DNA from: Rhizobiaceae bacterium
Lineage (GTDB): Bacteria; Pseudomonadota; Alphaproteobacteria; Rhizobiales; Rhizobiaceae
Length of the DNA: 64,000 bases
Direction of reading: 5' to 3'
Assembly: GCA_025698895.1 (NCBI GenBank)
Contig: JAILWO010000002.1
Coordinates: 1,364,001 to 1,428,000 of the forward strand
In this document: positions 33,000-41,572 of the stretch, in pieces
Layout: each line of letters starts with the position of its first letter
Position numbering within the stretch: position 1 is the stretch's first letter
Position numbers and translations under genes: made by a program
The notes under the pieces: model-generated
The model's database searches: none
Told to the model about the DNA's origin: nothing
What the model saw: only the letters and a program-made list of their open reading frames with translations

Positions 33000-33024
33000 T
33001 ATGCTTTTGGCGATGCGCAGCATA
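33000..33024 (-). promoter_or_regulatory. Inverted half sites TATGCT-N13-AGCATA before the ribosome site
   Basis: The same half sites as upstream of the 66-residue gene occur here with a 13-base spacer, again abutting the AGGAG ribosome site. Confidence 0.35.
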
Positions 33025-33125
33025 ACAGATTCTCGGCAGAATTGCGCAACGCCCGTGTCGACCTCGGCCAGGGCGGGCCTTTTGCGTTTCAGGGGCCTCG
33101 ATCGGCCTTCGATCTTCCGGCCGGA

Positions 33126-33473
33126 TTACTTCGCGCAGCGGACACAGGTGGAGAAGGTCGGATCGACATCTAGTCTGCCCGGTGCGATCGGTTCACCGCA
33201 TTCGATGCAGTAGCCGTATTCGCCCTCCTCGATGCGCCTGAGCGTCTGCTGAATGGCGACGCGCCGGGCTGCACGGCGACGCTGCACGGCTTGAGACATC
33301 GCCTGCATCTGCATCGCGTCGATGCGAGAGACCCGGCCGACGCTCTGCTGGTCGAGTTCGACGGGCGCGCTCCAGGCTGCGTTGTCCGCATGGAGCTTCT
33401 CGATCTCCGCCAGTTCCTCGTCGAGTCGAGTGCGCAAGCAGGCAACAAGTGTCTTATATCCGGGGCCGTCCAT
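33126..33473 (-). CDS. DksA/TraR-type zinc-finger protein
   Basis: This 115-residue protein has an N-terminal helical hairpin (LVACLRTRLDEELAEIEKLH, AMSQAVQRRRAARRVAIQQTLRRIEEGEYG) and a C-terminal four-Cys zinc finger, YCIECGEPIAPGRLDVDPTFSTC-type with C-X2-C-X17-C-X2-C spacing. DksA/TraR proteins enter the RNA polymerase secondary channel and alter stringent-response promoters. The ATG chosen starts just downstream of the Usp gene; a longer reading overlaps that gene and is Arg-rich noise. It is the distal gene of a probable SulP-Usp-DksA operon. Confidence 0.82.
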   Translation of the reverse strand: MDGPGYKTLVACLRTRLDEELAEIEKLHADNAAWSAPVELDQQSVGRVSRIDAMQMQAMSQAVQRRRAARRVAIQQTLRRIEEGEYGYCIECGEPIAPGRLDVDPTFSTCVRCAK

Positions 33474-33493
33474 CGGCGTAGTGAACTCCCGGG

Positions 33494-34342
33494 TCAGCGG
33501 AACATCAAGACCGGGATCTTGCATCGACGCACCATCGCCTCGGTTGTCGAACCGATGACGAGGCTGCGAATACGAGAATGGCCGTAGGCCCCCATCACGA
33601 CCAAGCCGATGCCGTGCGTCTCGACGTAAGCGCCGATGACCTCGTCTGGGTCTCCCTGGAGCAGCAGGCCTTCGGCTTCGAGTCCGACCTCGCGCAGGCG
33701 GCGTACTGGCGCGTCGAGCCGAGAGCGATTTTCGGCCGTGTCGGCGCCGACCGACAGGACAGTCGCCTTCATATCTTTCAGCAGCCCGCTCGACGCGACA
33801 AACTCGACGGCGCGGCTGGCGCTCTTGCCGCCGTCGAAGGCTATCAGGAAACACTCGAACGGCACGTATTTGCGTGCGGCGACCAGAACCGGGCGAGTCG
33901 AGGATCGGACCACACGTTCGAGGTTCGAGCCCAGATGAAGCTTTGCAAAATCGGCCGCCTCGCCGCGCTTGCCGATGACTACGATCCGCGCGTCCTGCTC
34001 AAGATCGGCCAGCGCCTCCAGCAGGTCGCCGTTGCGAAGCCGGATCTCCACCTGTTCAACGCCCTGAGCGGCGATGATGGCCTTTGCCGTCTCGAGCAGC
34101 GCCCGTCCCTTCTCCTGTGCGAGCTTGGCGTGCTGTTCGTCAAGTCGGACATATTTGTCGAGGAGAGCAACTCGCTGGTCGAACTCCAGGCTGCCGCTGA
34201 GATCGATCGATCCCCCCATGCGGCGACCGAGCACGTGAGCGACCTCGACGGATAGGGCCATGCGGGATGCCGCCCATGCCGATAGGCGGCAGACGCTCTC
34301 GGCGTAGACAGACCCATCGATGAACGCGAGTATCTTTGGCAT
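33494..34342 (-). CDS. Universal stress protein, tandem UspA domains
   Basis: This 282-residue protein contains two UspA modules. The second ends with VVMGAYGHSRIRSLVIGSTTEAMVRRCKIPVLMFR, the typical G-X2-G-X9-G-S/T nucleotide-binding pattern. The first has VVIGKRGEA and a degenerate version of it. The ATG at 34342 follows GGAGGAG at six bases. Such double-domain Usps are induced by starvation or stress. It lies 14 bases after the SulP gene, so they should be co-transcribed. Confidence 0.88.
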   Translation of the reverse strand: MPKILAFIDGSVYAESVCRLSAWAASRMALSVEVAHVLGRRMGGSIDLSGSLEFDQRVALLDKYVRLDEQHAKLAQEKGRALLETAKAIIAAQGVEQVEIRLRNGDLLEALADLEQDARIVVIGKRGEAADFAKLHLGSNLERVVRSSTRPVLVAARKYVPFECFLIAFDGGKSASRAVEFVASSGLLKDMKATVLSVGADTAENRSRLDAPVRRLREVGLEAEGLLLQGDPDEVIGAYVETHGIGLVVMGAYGHSRIRSLVIGSTTEAMVRRCKIPVLMFR

Positions 34343-34356
34343 TTCCAACTCCTCCC

Positions 34357-35841
34357 TCAATGGCTCGTCAGGCTGTCAAGCGCGCCCGGCTTGTCGTGAA
34401 TGGCGAGCTTGTCGACCAGCGTCTCGCTCGCCTCGTTCATGCCGACAACCACTACTTCCGCGCCCTCGCGGCGGAACTTGAGGATCACCGTGTCGAGCGC
34501 GCCCACACCCGTAAGGTCCCAGATGTGCGAGCGGCTGACGTCGATACAGACCTTCTCCACGGCCTCCTTAAAGTCGAAGGATTTCTGGAAGCGCTCGGCG
34601 GAGGCGAAGAAGACCTGCCCTTCCACGACATAGGAACGAGCACGTCCGTCCTCGGACAATGTCGAGGTGACTCGAAAGATCTGCGCTACCTTGGAGGCGA
34701 AGAACAGCCCAGACAGGAGCACGCCGATCAATACACCGATTGCAAGGTTGTGCGTGGCGACGACCGCGATCACGGTCGCCACCATCACGACCGAGGACCG
34801 CCGCGGATGGGCGCGCAGGTTCTTGATCGAACTCCAGGAGAAGGTGCCGATCGAGACCATGATCATGATGGCGACGAGCGCCGCCATCGGAATCGCGGAA
34901 ACCCATTGGCCCAGCCCCACGCACATGCCGAGCAGGAACACGCCTGCGGCAAAGGACGACAGCCGTCCCCGGCCGCCGGATTTTATGTTGATGACCGACT
35001 GGCCGATCATCGCGCAGCCCGCCATACCGCCGATGAAACCCGTGGCGACGTTGGCCACGCCCTGACCAACGCATTCGCGATTCTTGTCGCTGCCCGTGTC
35101 GGTCAGTTCGTCCACGATCGAGGCCGTCATGAGGGATTCGAGCAATCCCACCACCGCCACCGCGGCCGAATAGGGCAGCACGATCATGAGGGTTTCAAGG
35201 GTGAGCGGCACGTCCGGCAGCAGGAAGACGGGCAGCGTCGCGGGCAATTCGCCCATGTCGCCGACGGTGCGGATATCCATCCCGAAATACATCGCGGCAC
35301 CCGTCAGAACGACGATGCAGACCAACGGCGACGGGATCGATTTGGTCAGACGCGGGAAGAGGTAGATGATCGCCAGTCCGCCCGCGAGCATGACATAGGT
35401 CATCCACGGTACGCCAACGAGTTCGGGTATCTGCGCCATGAAGATCAGGATCGCCAGCGCGTTGACGAAGCCGGTGATGACCGAGCGCGAGACGAAGCGC
35501 ATCAGGTCGCCGAGACGCAACAGCCCCGCGAGAATCTGGAGAACGCCCGCGAGAATGGTCGCGACAAGCAGGTATTGCAGCCCATGGTCCTTGACCAGCG
35601 TGATCATCAGCACGGCCGTGGCAGCCGTGGCAGCCGAGATCATGCCGGGTCGTCCGCCCGTGAAGGCAATGATGACGGCGATCGAGAACGATGCGTAGAG
35701 GCCTACCTTGGGATCCACACCCGCGATGATGGAAAAGGCGATCGCTTCGGGGATCAGGGCGAGAGCTACGACGATGCCCGCGAGCAGGTCGCCACGGATG
35801 TTGCCGAACCACTCGTCGCGGTAGGCGGAAAGGGAAATCAT
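34357..35841 (-). CDS. SulP family anion transporter with STAS domain
   Basis: This 494-residue inner-membrane protein has about 10-14 hydrophobic segments with the SulP start ([36 protein letters not shown]) and the family-typical [18 protein letters not shown] and [18 protein letters not shown]. The last 100 residues are a cytoplasmic STAS domain ([40 protein letters not shown]). It may import sulfate or bicarbonate. It is the first gene of a three-gene unit with the Usp and DksA-like genes. Finding a full SulP transporter inside a prophage is unusual. The ion specificity cannot be read. Confidence 0.92.
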   Translation of the reverse strand: MISLSAYRDEWFGNIRGDLLAGIVVALALIPEAIAFSIIAGVDPKVGLYASFSIAVIIAFTGGRPGMISAATAATAVLMITLVKDHGLQYLLVATILAGVLQILAGLLRLGDLMRFVSRSVITGFVNALAILIFMAQIPELVGVPWMTYVMLAGGLAIIYLFPRLTKSIPSPLVCIVVLTGAAMYFGMDIRTVGDMGELPATLPVFLLPDVPLTLETLMIVLPYSAAVAVVGLLESLMTASIVDELTDTGSDKNRECVGQGVANVATGFIGGMAGCAMIGQSVINIKSGGRGRLSSFAAGVFLLGMCVGLGQWVSAIPMAALVAIMIMVSIGTFSWSSIKNLRAHPRRSSVVMVATVIAVVATHNLAIGVLIGVLLSGLFFASKVAQIFRVTSTLSEDGRARSYVVEGQVFFASAERFQKSFDFKEAVEKVCIDVSRSHIWDLTGVGALDTVILKFRREGAEVVVVGMNEASETLVDKLAIHDKPGALDSLTSH

Positions 35842-36169
35842 GAGTGTCCAGGGAAGAATGAAACCGCCGCGGCCGGCGAGGCCATCGGGCGAGACGCCTG
35901 AATTGTCGGTTCAGTTGTCCGGCGGGTTGGCGGCCGGAAGAGCCACCCGGAGTTTCACCGGGTCCATACGATGAATCCTTCATATTCCCGGTGCATGCTG
36001 CAGTGCAACATCTTTTTCGCGCCGCTATCCGCGATACTTCAGTCAGGACCCCATGGCGCGGGAGAGGGCCGAGATACGGCTGCGCCGGCTCGTCGAGGTG
36101 AAGGTGATCAAGCGGCCAGTCTGGCGGGATGAGTAATTGCCAGCTCTGTTGGACCCGGAAGAGCAGCTG
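35842..36169. other. Intergenic stretch without a supported gene
   Basis: About 330 bases separate the SulP gene from the kinase-like gene. It should contain the promoter of the SulP unit. Short frames of under 30 codons are present, but no ribosome site or domain supports them. Confidence 0.5.
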
Positions 36170-36883
36170 TCAGGTAGGCGCGGACTCGATGTCCTCAATC
36201 CACTTCTTGACCCACGGAAGCGGGGATTCGCCTGACGTATTTGTAGGAAGCGGATCAAACACATAGACGCCACCTGACACGCTGTCATACATGACCTGAA
36301 AGTCGCCCCACTCCTGACGCTTCAACTCCTTCTTGATCTTCTTGAGGTCACCCACAGTCCGGTTGTGCATGGGCGGCTTCTTGCCGCTCACGAGTATCCG
36401 ATTTGATGCGAAATCCGGCTGGGATTTGTTGATCTTGTCCATCTCTATGAATGGGAGATATTGCTGGAGGAAACAGGTCTGCTCGGAATCGTTCCCATCG
36501 TTATCGATTACCCGAAGTTCGAACAGTATGTCCCTGAGCCCGACGTTGGCTTCGTTGAATGGCGCGGGGACTGGCACATCAGCTTTCCCTAAATCGATGA
36601 GCTTCTGGGCTTCTCCTTCCATGTCGGTCTTTGCGGAAGAAAGTCCCGACGAGACGGCAAGAACCCAGTCCTGAGCCCCGCTTGGTTCCTCGACCAGGAA
36701 TGCCCTTTTGTTCATGCCGTAACCGAGCGACCTGAACCTAAAACCGCCCCTGGAGGCGGAAAGTTGAAGGTTGTGTCTTTTGGCGCGGGAAGGATTTCTC
36801 GGATCAAAGGCCGGGTTCGGCTGTATATCCAGATCCAAGGGCGCGTTCGCGATGAGATCGCGTTTCAAATCCTGCCATGTCAT
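36170..36883 (-). CDS. Unknown accessory protein, possibly pseudokinase-like
   Basis: This 237-residue soluble protein follows a GAGGGGG ribosome site. Parts recall a protein-kinase N-lobe: FRSLGYGMNKRAFLVEEPSGAQDWVLAV as a glycine-rich strand pair, EAQKLIDLG, and FLQQYLPFIEMDKINK as a hinge. Later WGDFQVMYDSVSGGVYVFDPLP could replace the catalytic and DFG parts, but no HRD-type Asp or DFG is clear. If this holds it would be a pseudokinase or an adaptor. A role in host interference or defence is possible because of its place in the accessory region. No family is firmly recognised. Confidence 0.5.
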   Translation of the reverse strand: MTWQDLKRDLIANAPLDLDIQPNPAFDPRNPSRAKRHNLQLSASRGGFRFRSLGYGMNKRAFLVEEPSGAQDWVLAVSSGLSSAKTDMEGEAQKLIDLGKADVPVPAPFNEANVGLRDILFELRVIDNDGNDSEQTCFLQQYLPFIEMDKINKSQPDFASNRILVSGKKPPMHNRTVGDLKKIKKELKRQEWGDFQVMYDSVSGGVYVFDPLPTNTSGESPLPWVKKWIEDIESAPT

Positions 36884-37122
36884 CGACTTTCCCCCTCAGG
36901 CTTCCGCTACGTCAAAAGGTCAGGCAGCCGCGCTCGGCAATATGAAGGAGTTCACATTGGGTGCGGTCCGGTCGCCGCTCCTTGCTGAGTTGACTTGGGT
37001 GTGGATAGAAAGCGGAGCCAACAAGCCGTTTTTGCTGAGTTTTGCTCTGCGCGGGATAGCGTTTTCTCCCCACCCCCGCCGGCCAGGCGACAATGCTCCC
37101 ATGACAGACGTGGGAGCATCAC

Positions 37123-37308
37123 ATGGTTTCGTTTCGAGCAGTCTTCATCACGGTCCTGGCACTCACGATCCTGAGCGGAGCGGCGGCGACATACCTGGCG
37201 GGCACTTCCGGACCGGCCGGCCGACACCGCGTGGCCGAAAGACTAGCCTACATCGCAATGGTCGGGGCAAGGGCAATTATGGTACTCCTCAGCGACGGCG
37301 CCGAATGA
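37123..37308 (+). CDS. Small membrane or exported protein
   Basis: This 61-residue protein has an N-terminal hydrophobic segment (FRAVFITVLALTILSGAAATYLAG) that could be a signal anchor, then a short basic and a second moderately hydrophobic stretch. GTGGGAG is six bases upstream of the ATG. Function unknown. Confidence 0.45.
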   Translation: MVSFRAVFITVLALTILSGAAATYLAGTSGPAGRHRVAERLAYIAMVGARAIMVLLSDGAE

Positions 37309-37356
37309 TGTTGACCAAATTGAAATACGCGGATGGTCCTTGATGGATAGAGCCGG

Positions 37357-37554
37357 ATGACGTTCGGGCGAATTGCGACGATAGGCTTGGTGGGCCTCGC
37401 CATCTGCTGGCTCCCGCTGTTCATCGTCGGTGGCCTGGGGATCAGCAACAACCCCATCGGCCTTGGCCTGTTAGCGGTTGTCGGAACGCCGGTCGTGGCC
37501 GCGCTGGTGGCAGGCCTGGTGATTTACCGACTGGTGCGGTGGCTGGCTTCGTGA
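37357..37554 (+). CDS. Small two-helix membrane protein
   Basis: This 65-residue protein contains two hydrophobic helices (IGLVGLAICWLPLFIVGGLG and LGLLAVVGTPVVAALVAGLVI) and a basic C-terminus. It lies in tandem with the preceding small membrane protein. The ribosome site is weak. Function unknown. Confidence 0.5.
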   Translation: MTFGRIATIGLVGLAICWLPLFIVGGLGISNNPIGLGLLAVVGTPVVAALVAGLVIYRLVRWLAS

Positions 37555-37802
37555 TTTCGCACCGCGTTCGCGCCCGCGAATGAATGTCCCCTAAAGAAGC
37601 AGCTTCACCTCACCCGAAGGCCGCGACATAGAGGAACGGTTACCCAGCAGGCGAGGCTCGACTTTGACATGGGAGGAACTGCCGTCCATCGAGCCTCAAG
37701 CCCTGCTGAACCCCCTCGTCAGCACGTCAATTCTGGCCCTGTGGTGCGAGTCAGGCAATTGCAGCCTGTGGAAAAGAGCCCGCGAGGACCGGCCTCAAAT
37801 CG

Positions 37803-37991
37803 CTATGCCTCCCCCTCGACTTCCGTTTCCTCATCAATCGGCAGTTCCAGATACCCGTTCCCCATCAGCCAGTCCCTCAGCGCCAGCTCGGCGGCGCGAT
37901 CAAGGTCCAGATCCCGCTCGGCAGCAAAGCGGCGAAGAGCAGCAGCGGCAGCGTCGGAGATGGCGAGATTGAGATTCATCAACAGAGTCAT
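37803..37991 (-). CDS. Small ribbon-helix-helix-like protein
   Basis: This 62-residue protein (MNLNLAISDAAAAALRRFAA and onward, then RDLDLDRAAELALRDWLMGNGYLEL) has the order strand-helix-helix of CopG/Arc-type DNA binders. It may be an antitoxin-like or regulatory protein, but no partner toxin lies next to it. The start may be Met5 rather than Met1. The ribosome site is weak. Confidence 0.5.
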   Translation of the reverse strand: MTLLMNLNLAISDAAAAALRRFAAERDLDLDRAAELALRDWLMGNGYLELPIDEETEVEGEA

Positions 37992-38006
37992 GATGAGAGC
38001 GGCGGC

Positions 38007-38330
38007 TTAGGCCGTCGGCGCCTGCTTCTGGCCTATCCGATCAAAGACGGCTGCCATGCGTTCCATGGTGGCATGGCGCTCAACCGCGCCAGCTTCGCGG
38101 GCGTCGATCCTTCGCCCATTCCTCTCCAATTCAGCCTTGATGTCGATCAGATGCTCGACGATCGCGCCGAAACACCAAAACAGCGCGCCTGAAACCACGA
38201 CTCCGAATCCGGCGAGGACGACCGTCAGCCCTCCGGCCGGGGTTTCGGTGAACATCATCAGCCCAATGCCGGCAACCGCGATGCCGATGACTATCTGAAT
38301 TCCCCCGAAGAACTTGACGATGCCATGCAT
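38007..38330 (-). CDS. Two-helix membrane protein with charged tail
   Basis: This 107-residue protein has two transmembrane helices (FFGGIQIVIGIAVAGIGLMMF, LTVVLAGFGVVVSGALFWCFGAI) followed by a cytoplasmic coiled-coil tail. GGAGGG lies nine bases upstream. It is probably co-transcribed with the small gene downstream. Function unknown. Confidence 0.55.
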   Translation of the reverse strand: MHGIVKFFGGIQIVIGIAVAGIGLMMFTETPAGGLTVVLAGFGVVVSGALFWCFGAIVEHLIDIKAELERNGRRIDAREAGAVERHATMERMAAVFDRIGQKQAPTA

Positions 38331-38441
38331 GCGAACCCTCCCTCCCCATGTCTCGCATGGTGCCTGAAGCTTGCGCGCGTGCCAAGCTGAGCGGCCTAGC
38401 GCGTTAGAGCGCTTCTGGTGAACCTGTGTATTAGTCAGCCG

Positions 38442-38783
38442 CTACCTTTGATCCAACTGCGCATCGGCGGCCCGAAGCAGCGCCTCTCGGCGCACGGTTT
38501 CCAACACCATCTCGCGCACCGGCGCGCGCTTCGGCAAGTTCATAGTCGCGAGGCCGGCATCCAGTTCGGCCAAGGCATTCGCACAAGCCGCATCGGCGAT
38601 CTCGACTATTTCGCGAGGTGACACCTCCAGAAGCGCGTATCGATCTACAGCCGCCTCATAGCACTCGCGCATTGGAGGGAGACGTTCCCGGACATCGTCA
38701 ATTGTCTGCGCTTCAGTTGGGACCGAAACCGTCAATGCAACGGCTACGGCTGCACCCGCAATTGACTGAGAATGCAGCTTCAT
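38442..38783 (-). CDS. Exported helical hypothetical protein
   Basis: This 113-residue protein starts with a signal peptide (MKLHSQSIAGAAVAVALTVS, cleavage near TEAQ). The mature part is helical and acidic (ERLPPMRECYEAAVDRYALLEVS, then VEIADAACANALAELD) with two Cys that could form a disulfide. A longer reading from an upstream ATG would place the signal internally. It is probably periplasmic. Function unknown. Confidence 0.55.
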   Translation of the reverse strand: MKLHSQSIAGAAVAVALTVSVPTEAQTIDDVRERLPPMRECYEAAVDRYALLEVSPREIVEIADAACANALAELDAGLATMNLPKRAPVREMVLETVRREALLRAADAQLDQR

Positions 38784-38827
38784 CCAGAAGAACCCGTTGT
38801 TAAGGCGGCCTTCCTTCCTAGACGCAG

Positions 38828-39562
38828 TCATCGGGATGGGGAATTCGGCATGTACCGGAGCCGCTCCGATGTGCTGGCATGCCAAACGCGCATGTGCTCG
38901 ACATAGCCGTCCCGAAGAACGAGGAAACCGGTTCGCTGCACCTCACTCACGATTCTGACCGACCTGACGCTGGCAGCCAAGCATGCGGTCCCGATGCCGA
39001 GGAAGCGCGCCAGGTCAAATGTAATGTGCGTCGAGCGCGCCTCATCTGGGAACGGTCCGATCATAGTCAGCTGTTCCGGAGACATCAGACCAACCATCTG
39101 AGGATGAAGGTGCGTTCCGTGTGTGGAAAAGAAGCGGTACGCCTTATCACGAGCGTCGGCGTTTGCAGGATCCAGAGTGGCAAGCCGGTCGCGGATGTGA
39201 ACCGGCCGGAAACGCTTCTTTCGCTCATCATCATCAGCTGAGCGCCATGCGGGCAGTTCCTCGGGTACGTGTCGAAACAGATCGCACAGAAAGCTGACTT
39301 CGATGATGTCCCGAATCAGGGAAGCGGCAGGCTGGTAGTAGCCGGCGGCGATGCAGTCGGCGGCCGCGCCGGCCGAATTGATCAAGCGGACCGCCAGGCG
39401 GCGGAGCGCAATTTCGTCGTCACTGTCTAGATCGTGCAGCTCGGCGATTTTTCTGAGAAGATCAATACTCGCCGAGCAGTGCCGCAGGTTTGCCAGCGCC
39501 TGGTCGGATCTCTGTATGTGCGCCCTGTTGGCTACCTGAACGGGCTGGGTGTCGAGCAACAT
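38828..39562 (-). CDS. Unknown protein, possibly HEPN/DUF5677-like
   Basis: This 244-residue helical protein contains LRRLAVRLINSAGAAADCIAAGYYQPAASLIRDIIEVSFLCDLF and, later, KAYRFFSTHGTHLHPQM. The order of an RxIxE-type helix followed by an aromatic-Ser-His helix recalls DUF5677 and HEPN-like families, which include RNases and abortive-infection proteins. The resemblance is by eye only. It stands in the accessory region among small or exported proteins, compatible with a phage-carried defence function. Confidence 0.45.
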   Translation of the reverse strand: MLLDTQPVQVANRAHIQRSDQALANLRHCSASIDLLRKIAELHDLDSDDEIALRRLAVRLINSAGAAADCIAAGYYQPAASLIRDIIEVSFLCDLFRHVPEELPAWRSADDDERKKRFRPVHIRDRLATLDPANADARDKAYRFFSTHGTHLHPQMVGLMSPEQLTMIGPFPDEARSTHITFDLARFLGIGTACLAASVRSVRIVSEVQRTGFLVLRDGYVEHMRVWHASTSERLRYMPNSPSR

Positions 39563-39604
39563 GGTACCGAAGCAGTTGAGTGGCAGAGTCGATAGCCGGA
39601 AAGT

Positions 39605-40162
39605 CTAATAGCTCACAATCGAACCGTCAGAATAAATCACTCGATCTACAGTGACGGCCACCTTTGCAGTGCTTGCATCGACCGCTCCGACAAGGAGAGA
39701 GTACGGGTCGTTGGGTATGAACTGGTTGTCTTCCCAGTAGTAGAACGAACCTGCGCTGGCGGTTTCTCCAGCAGGGATTCTGATGTCCAGCTTACCTTCT
39801 TGGTCAACGACAACATCACCGAATGCATCCCTGATTTCGACTCGATGGCCTATCGCCACAACCGTCTTTTCCGAAGCGTTTGCAAAGCTCAACCGCAACT
39901 CCAGCCGAGGAGAGTAGATTCCGCGGTCCGGATTCCTTTCCTGATGACGAAGCATTGCGTTTGTCATCGTCACCGGCGCCGCCTCGCTAGAGGTTTGCGT
40001 GGAGGACCGTGGGTCCGTAGCCGGAACATCGATCTGATCATAGCAACGCAACCTGACGAGGCTATCGGTCTCCCTTCTGCAGGCCGAGAGGTCTTCTTCC
40101 GTGTCGGCCAGTGCAGCCGAACACAGGGCCAATACAGATAAGCTTGAGATCAAAATGCGCAT
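39605..40162 (-). CDS. Exported beta-rich hypothetical protein
   Basis: This 185-residue protein has a signal peptide (MRILISSLSVLALCSAALAD) and then LSACRRETDSLVRLRCYDQID, a motif seen in several exported proteins with an N-terminal Cys pair. The C-terminal hundred residues form a predicted beta domain (LELRLSFANASEKTVVAIGHRVEI, KVAVTVDRVIYSDGS). GGGAGGGG is just upstream of the ATG. It is probably periplasmic, with unknown function. Confidence 0.6.
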   Translation of the reverse strand: MRILISSLSVLALCSAALADTEEDLSACRRETDSLVRLRCYDQIDVPATDPRSSTQTSSEAAPVTMTNAMLRHQERNPDRGIYSPRLELRLSFANASEKTVVAIGHRVEIRDAFGDVVVDQEGKLDIRIPAGETASAGSFYYWEDNQFIPNDPYSLLVGAVDASTAKVAVTVDRVIYSDGSIVSY

Positions 40163-40353
40163 GTTCCCCTCCCAGATTTGGCAGGATGCCGTAGCCGGTT
40201 CCCGGGAGCAAGCAGCAAGTCAGCCTCACGGTTGACGCCACGCGCTGGGGAAGCCGACCGCCCGGATTTCAGCCATCCTTCTTCCTTTCAAACAGGTGTG
40301 GGCCGGCTTGGCGCTGGACCATATCTACGCAATTTTAGGGATGGAGCGGCGGC

Positions 40354-40579
40354 ATGATGAAAGCGGTGAACATCTCCGCCGCTCCCGGATGAGTTCAAGA
40401 TCGCGAGTGTCGGCCGCGTACCGGACCGTGCAAACTGGGCCGTCGCCCGCATTGTGTTCAAGCGGCTGCCGACAGAACAGCAAGCGGTGCTGATGGCCCT
40501 ACCAGCAGCTCACGGCGCCGGGGAATGGGGGGGCTGGGCGGAAGACTTGTTCGGCAGCGCTGGAAGCCAGGATCGGTGA
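40354..40579 (+). pseudogene. Small gene apparently split by a one-base frameshift
   Basis: From ATG 40354 (GGAG eight bases upstream) the frame reads MMKAVNISAAPG and stops. One base later, a second frame continues DEFKIASVGRVPDRANWAVA, then RIVFKRLPTEQQAVLMALPAAHG, to a stop at 40577. Removing one G at about 40387 would yield one protein of about 74 residues with balanced composition. This may be a real inactivation, a programmed shift or an error. Function unknown. Confidence 0.4.
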
Positions 40580-40621
40580 CGGACCGACGTCCGAGGCAAA
40601 GATCATCAACTGACGCGCGTA

Positions 40622-41020
40622 TTAGCCACCCGATACCGACTGGGTGAAACCACCAAGCAGCCCGCCGACGAACGAACCAATCTTGCTGTAGGTATCAGCC
40701 TGTAGTTTGCCGTCAGGCTTGGCTTCCACAGCCTTGCGAACCGACGCATGACCGGCCTTGTTGAATGATTCGGCCTCAACCGCCGCGATCCCGCGTGCGG
40801 TGAGTTGGGCGTTCGGGAAGGTTCCGTTCAAGAGTGGTGTACCAGCGCTGATCATTCCCTCGCGCTGCAACCAGTTCACAACATCCACAAAATGCAGGAG
40901 ATCATCGCGGCCTTCACTGAGGCCAAAATCGGCCGGCGCAATCGTCCGCGCGCGCAGACCCGACAAAAGTAACGTTGCGAGGATTCTACCGACGAGTTCG
41001 TATGACTTCTCCAGCGACAT
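40622..41020 (-). CDS. Hypothetical phage accessory protein
   Basis: This 132-residue protein follows AAAGGAGGA, a near-perfect ribosome site. The middle (DLLHFVDVVNWLQREGMISAG, then AQLTARGIAAVEAE) resembles a winged helix. The C-terminus is Gly-rich and hydrophobic (KIGSFVGGLLGGFTQSVSGG), perhaps membrane-associated. Function unknown. Confidence 0.6.
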   Translation of the reverse strand: MSLEKSYELVGRILATLLLSGLRARTIAPADFGLSEGRDDLLHFVDVVNWLQREGMISAGTPLLNGTFPNAQLTARGIAAVEAESFNKAGHASVRKAVEAKPDGKLQADTYSKIGSFVGGLLGGFTQSVSGG

Positions 41021-41185
41021 TCATCGTCCTCCTTTCAGTGCCAGCACGTGAAGACGCGACTGTTCAACGAACTTGTTCACGCGCCGGATATCCCAAACCT
41101 ATCGCGATGTGGTTCCGCAGTACACTTGGTAGTTGACTCTCCTTTCACTGTTGCGCAGGTTTGCCGTGCAAGGGGGGACTAAATC

Positions 41186-41572
41186 ATGAAGGCGAGAATT
41201 TTCGCTGCGGCTTCCGCCGCGGCTACTATGGCCGTTTCGGGATGTGCTTCGCGATCGAACGACATTCCTGCATCTTACGTTTCACCGATTCCGTACCAGG
41301 CGTTGACCTGCGAGCAATTGACCGCTGAAGCGCAGGCGATCTCTCAGCGCGCGGCGATCGCAACCGGAGCGCAGAACAAGCGCGCGATGGACGATGCGGC
41401 TGCCATGGCAATTGGCCTAGTCGTGTTCTGGCCGGCCTTGTTCCTGATGCGCGGTGATGGTGCCCAAGCCGCTGAACTCGGCCGATTGAAGGGCGAAATG
41501 AACACGATCATGCAGGTCAACATGGAGAAGGGTTGCGGCATTCAATTGCAGACGGCACCGGCGGAGGCCTAG
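41186..41572 (+). CDS. Small lipoprotein
   Basis: This 128-residue protein has a lipoprotein signal with the lipobox VSGC (Cys20). The mature part contains LTCEQLTAEAQAISQRAAIATGAQNKRAMDDAAA, then a hydrophobic segment IGLVVFWPALFLM that may be membrane-embedded, and LGRLKGEMNTIMQVNMEKGCG. Lipoproteins with this pattern are seen in rhizobial prophages. Its stop shares CTAG with the convergent gene on the other strand. Confidence 0.65.
   Translation: MKARIFAAASAAATMAVSGCASRSNDIPASYVSPIPYQALTCEQLTAEAQAISQRAAIATGAQNKRAMDDAAAMAIGLVVFWPALFLMRGDGAQAAELGRLKGEMNTIMQVNMEKGCGIQLQTAPAEA

Noticed and set aside
33126-33854. Longer reading of the DksA-like gene with 242 residues
   Set aside because: The extra part overlaps the Usp gene and is Arg-rich without structure. 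Only the last 115 residues match DksA/TraR.
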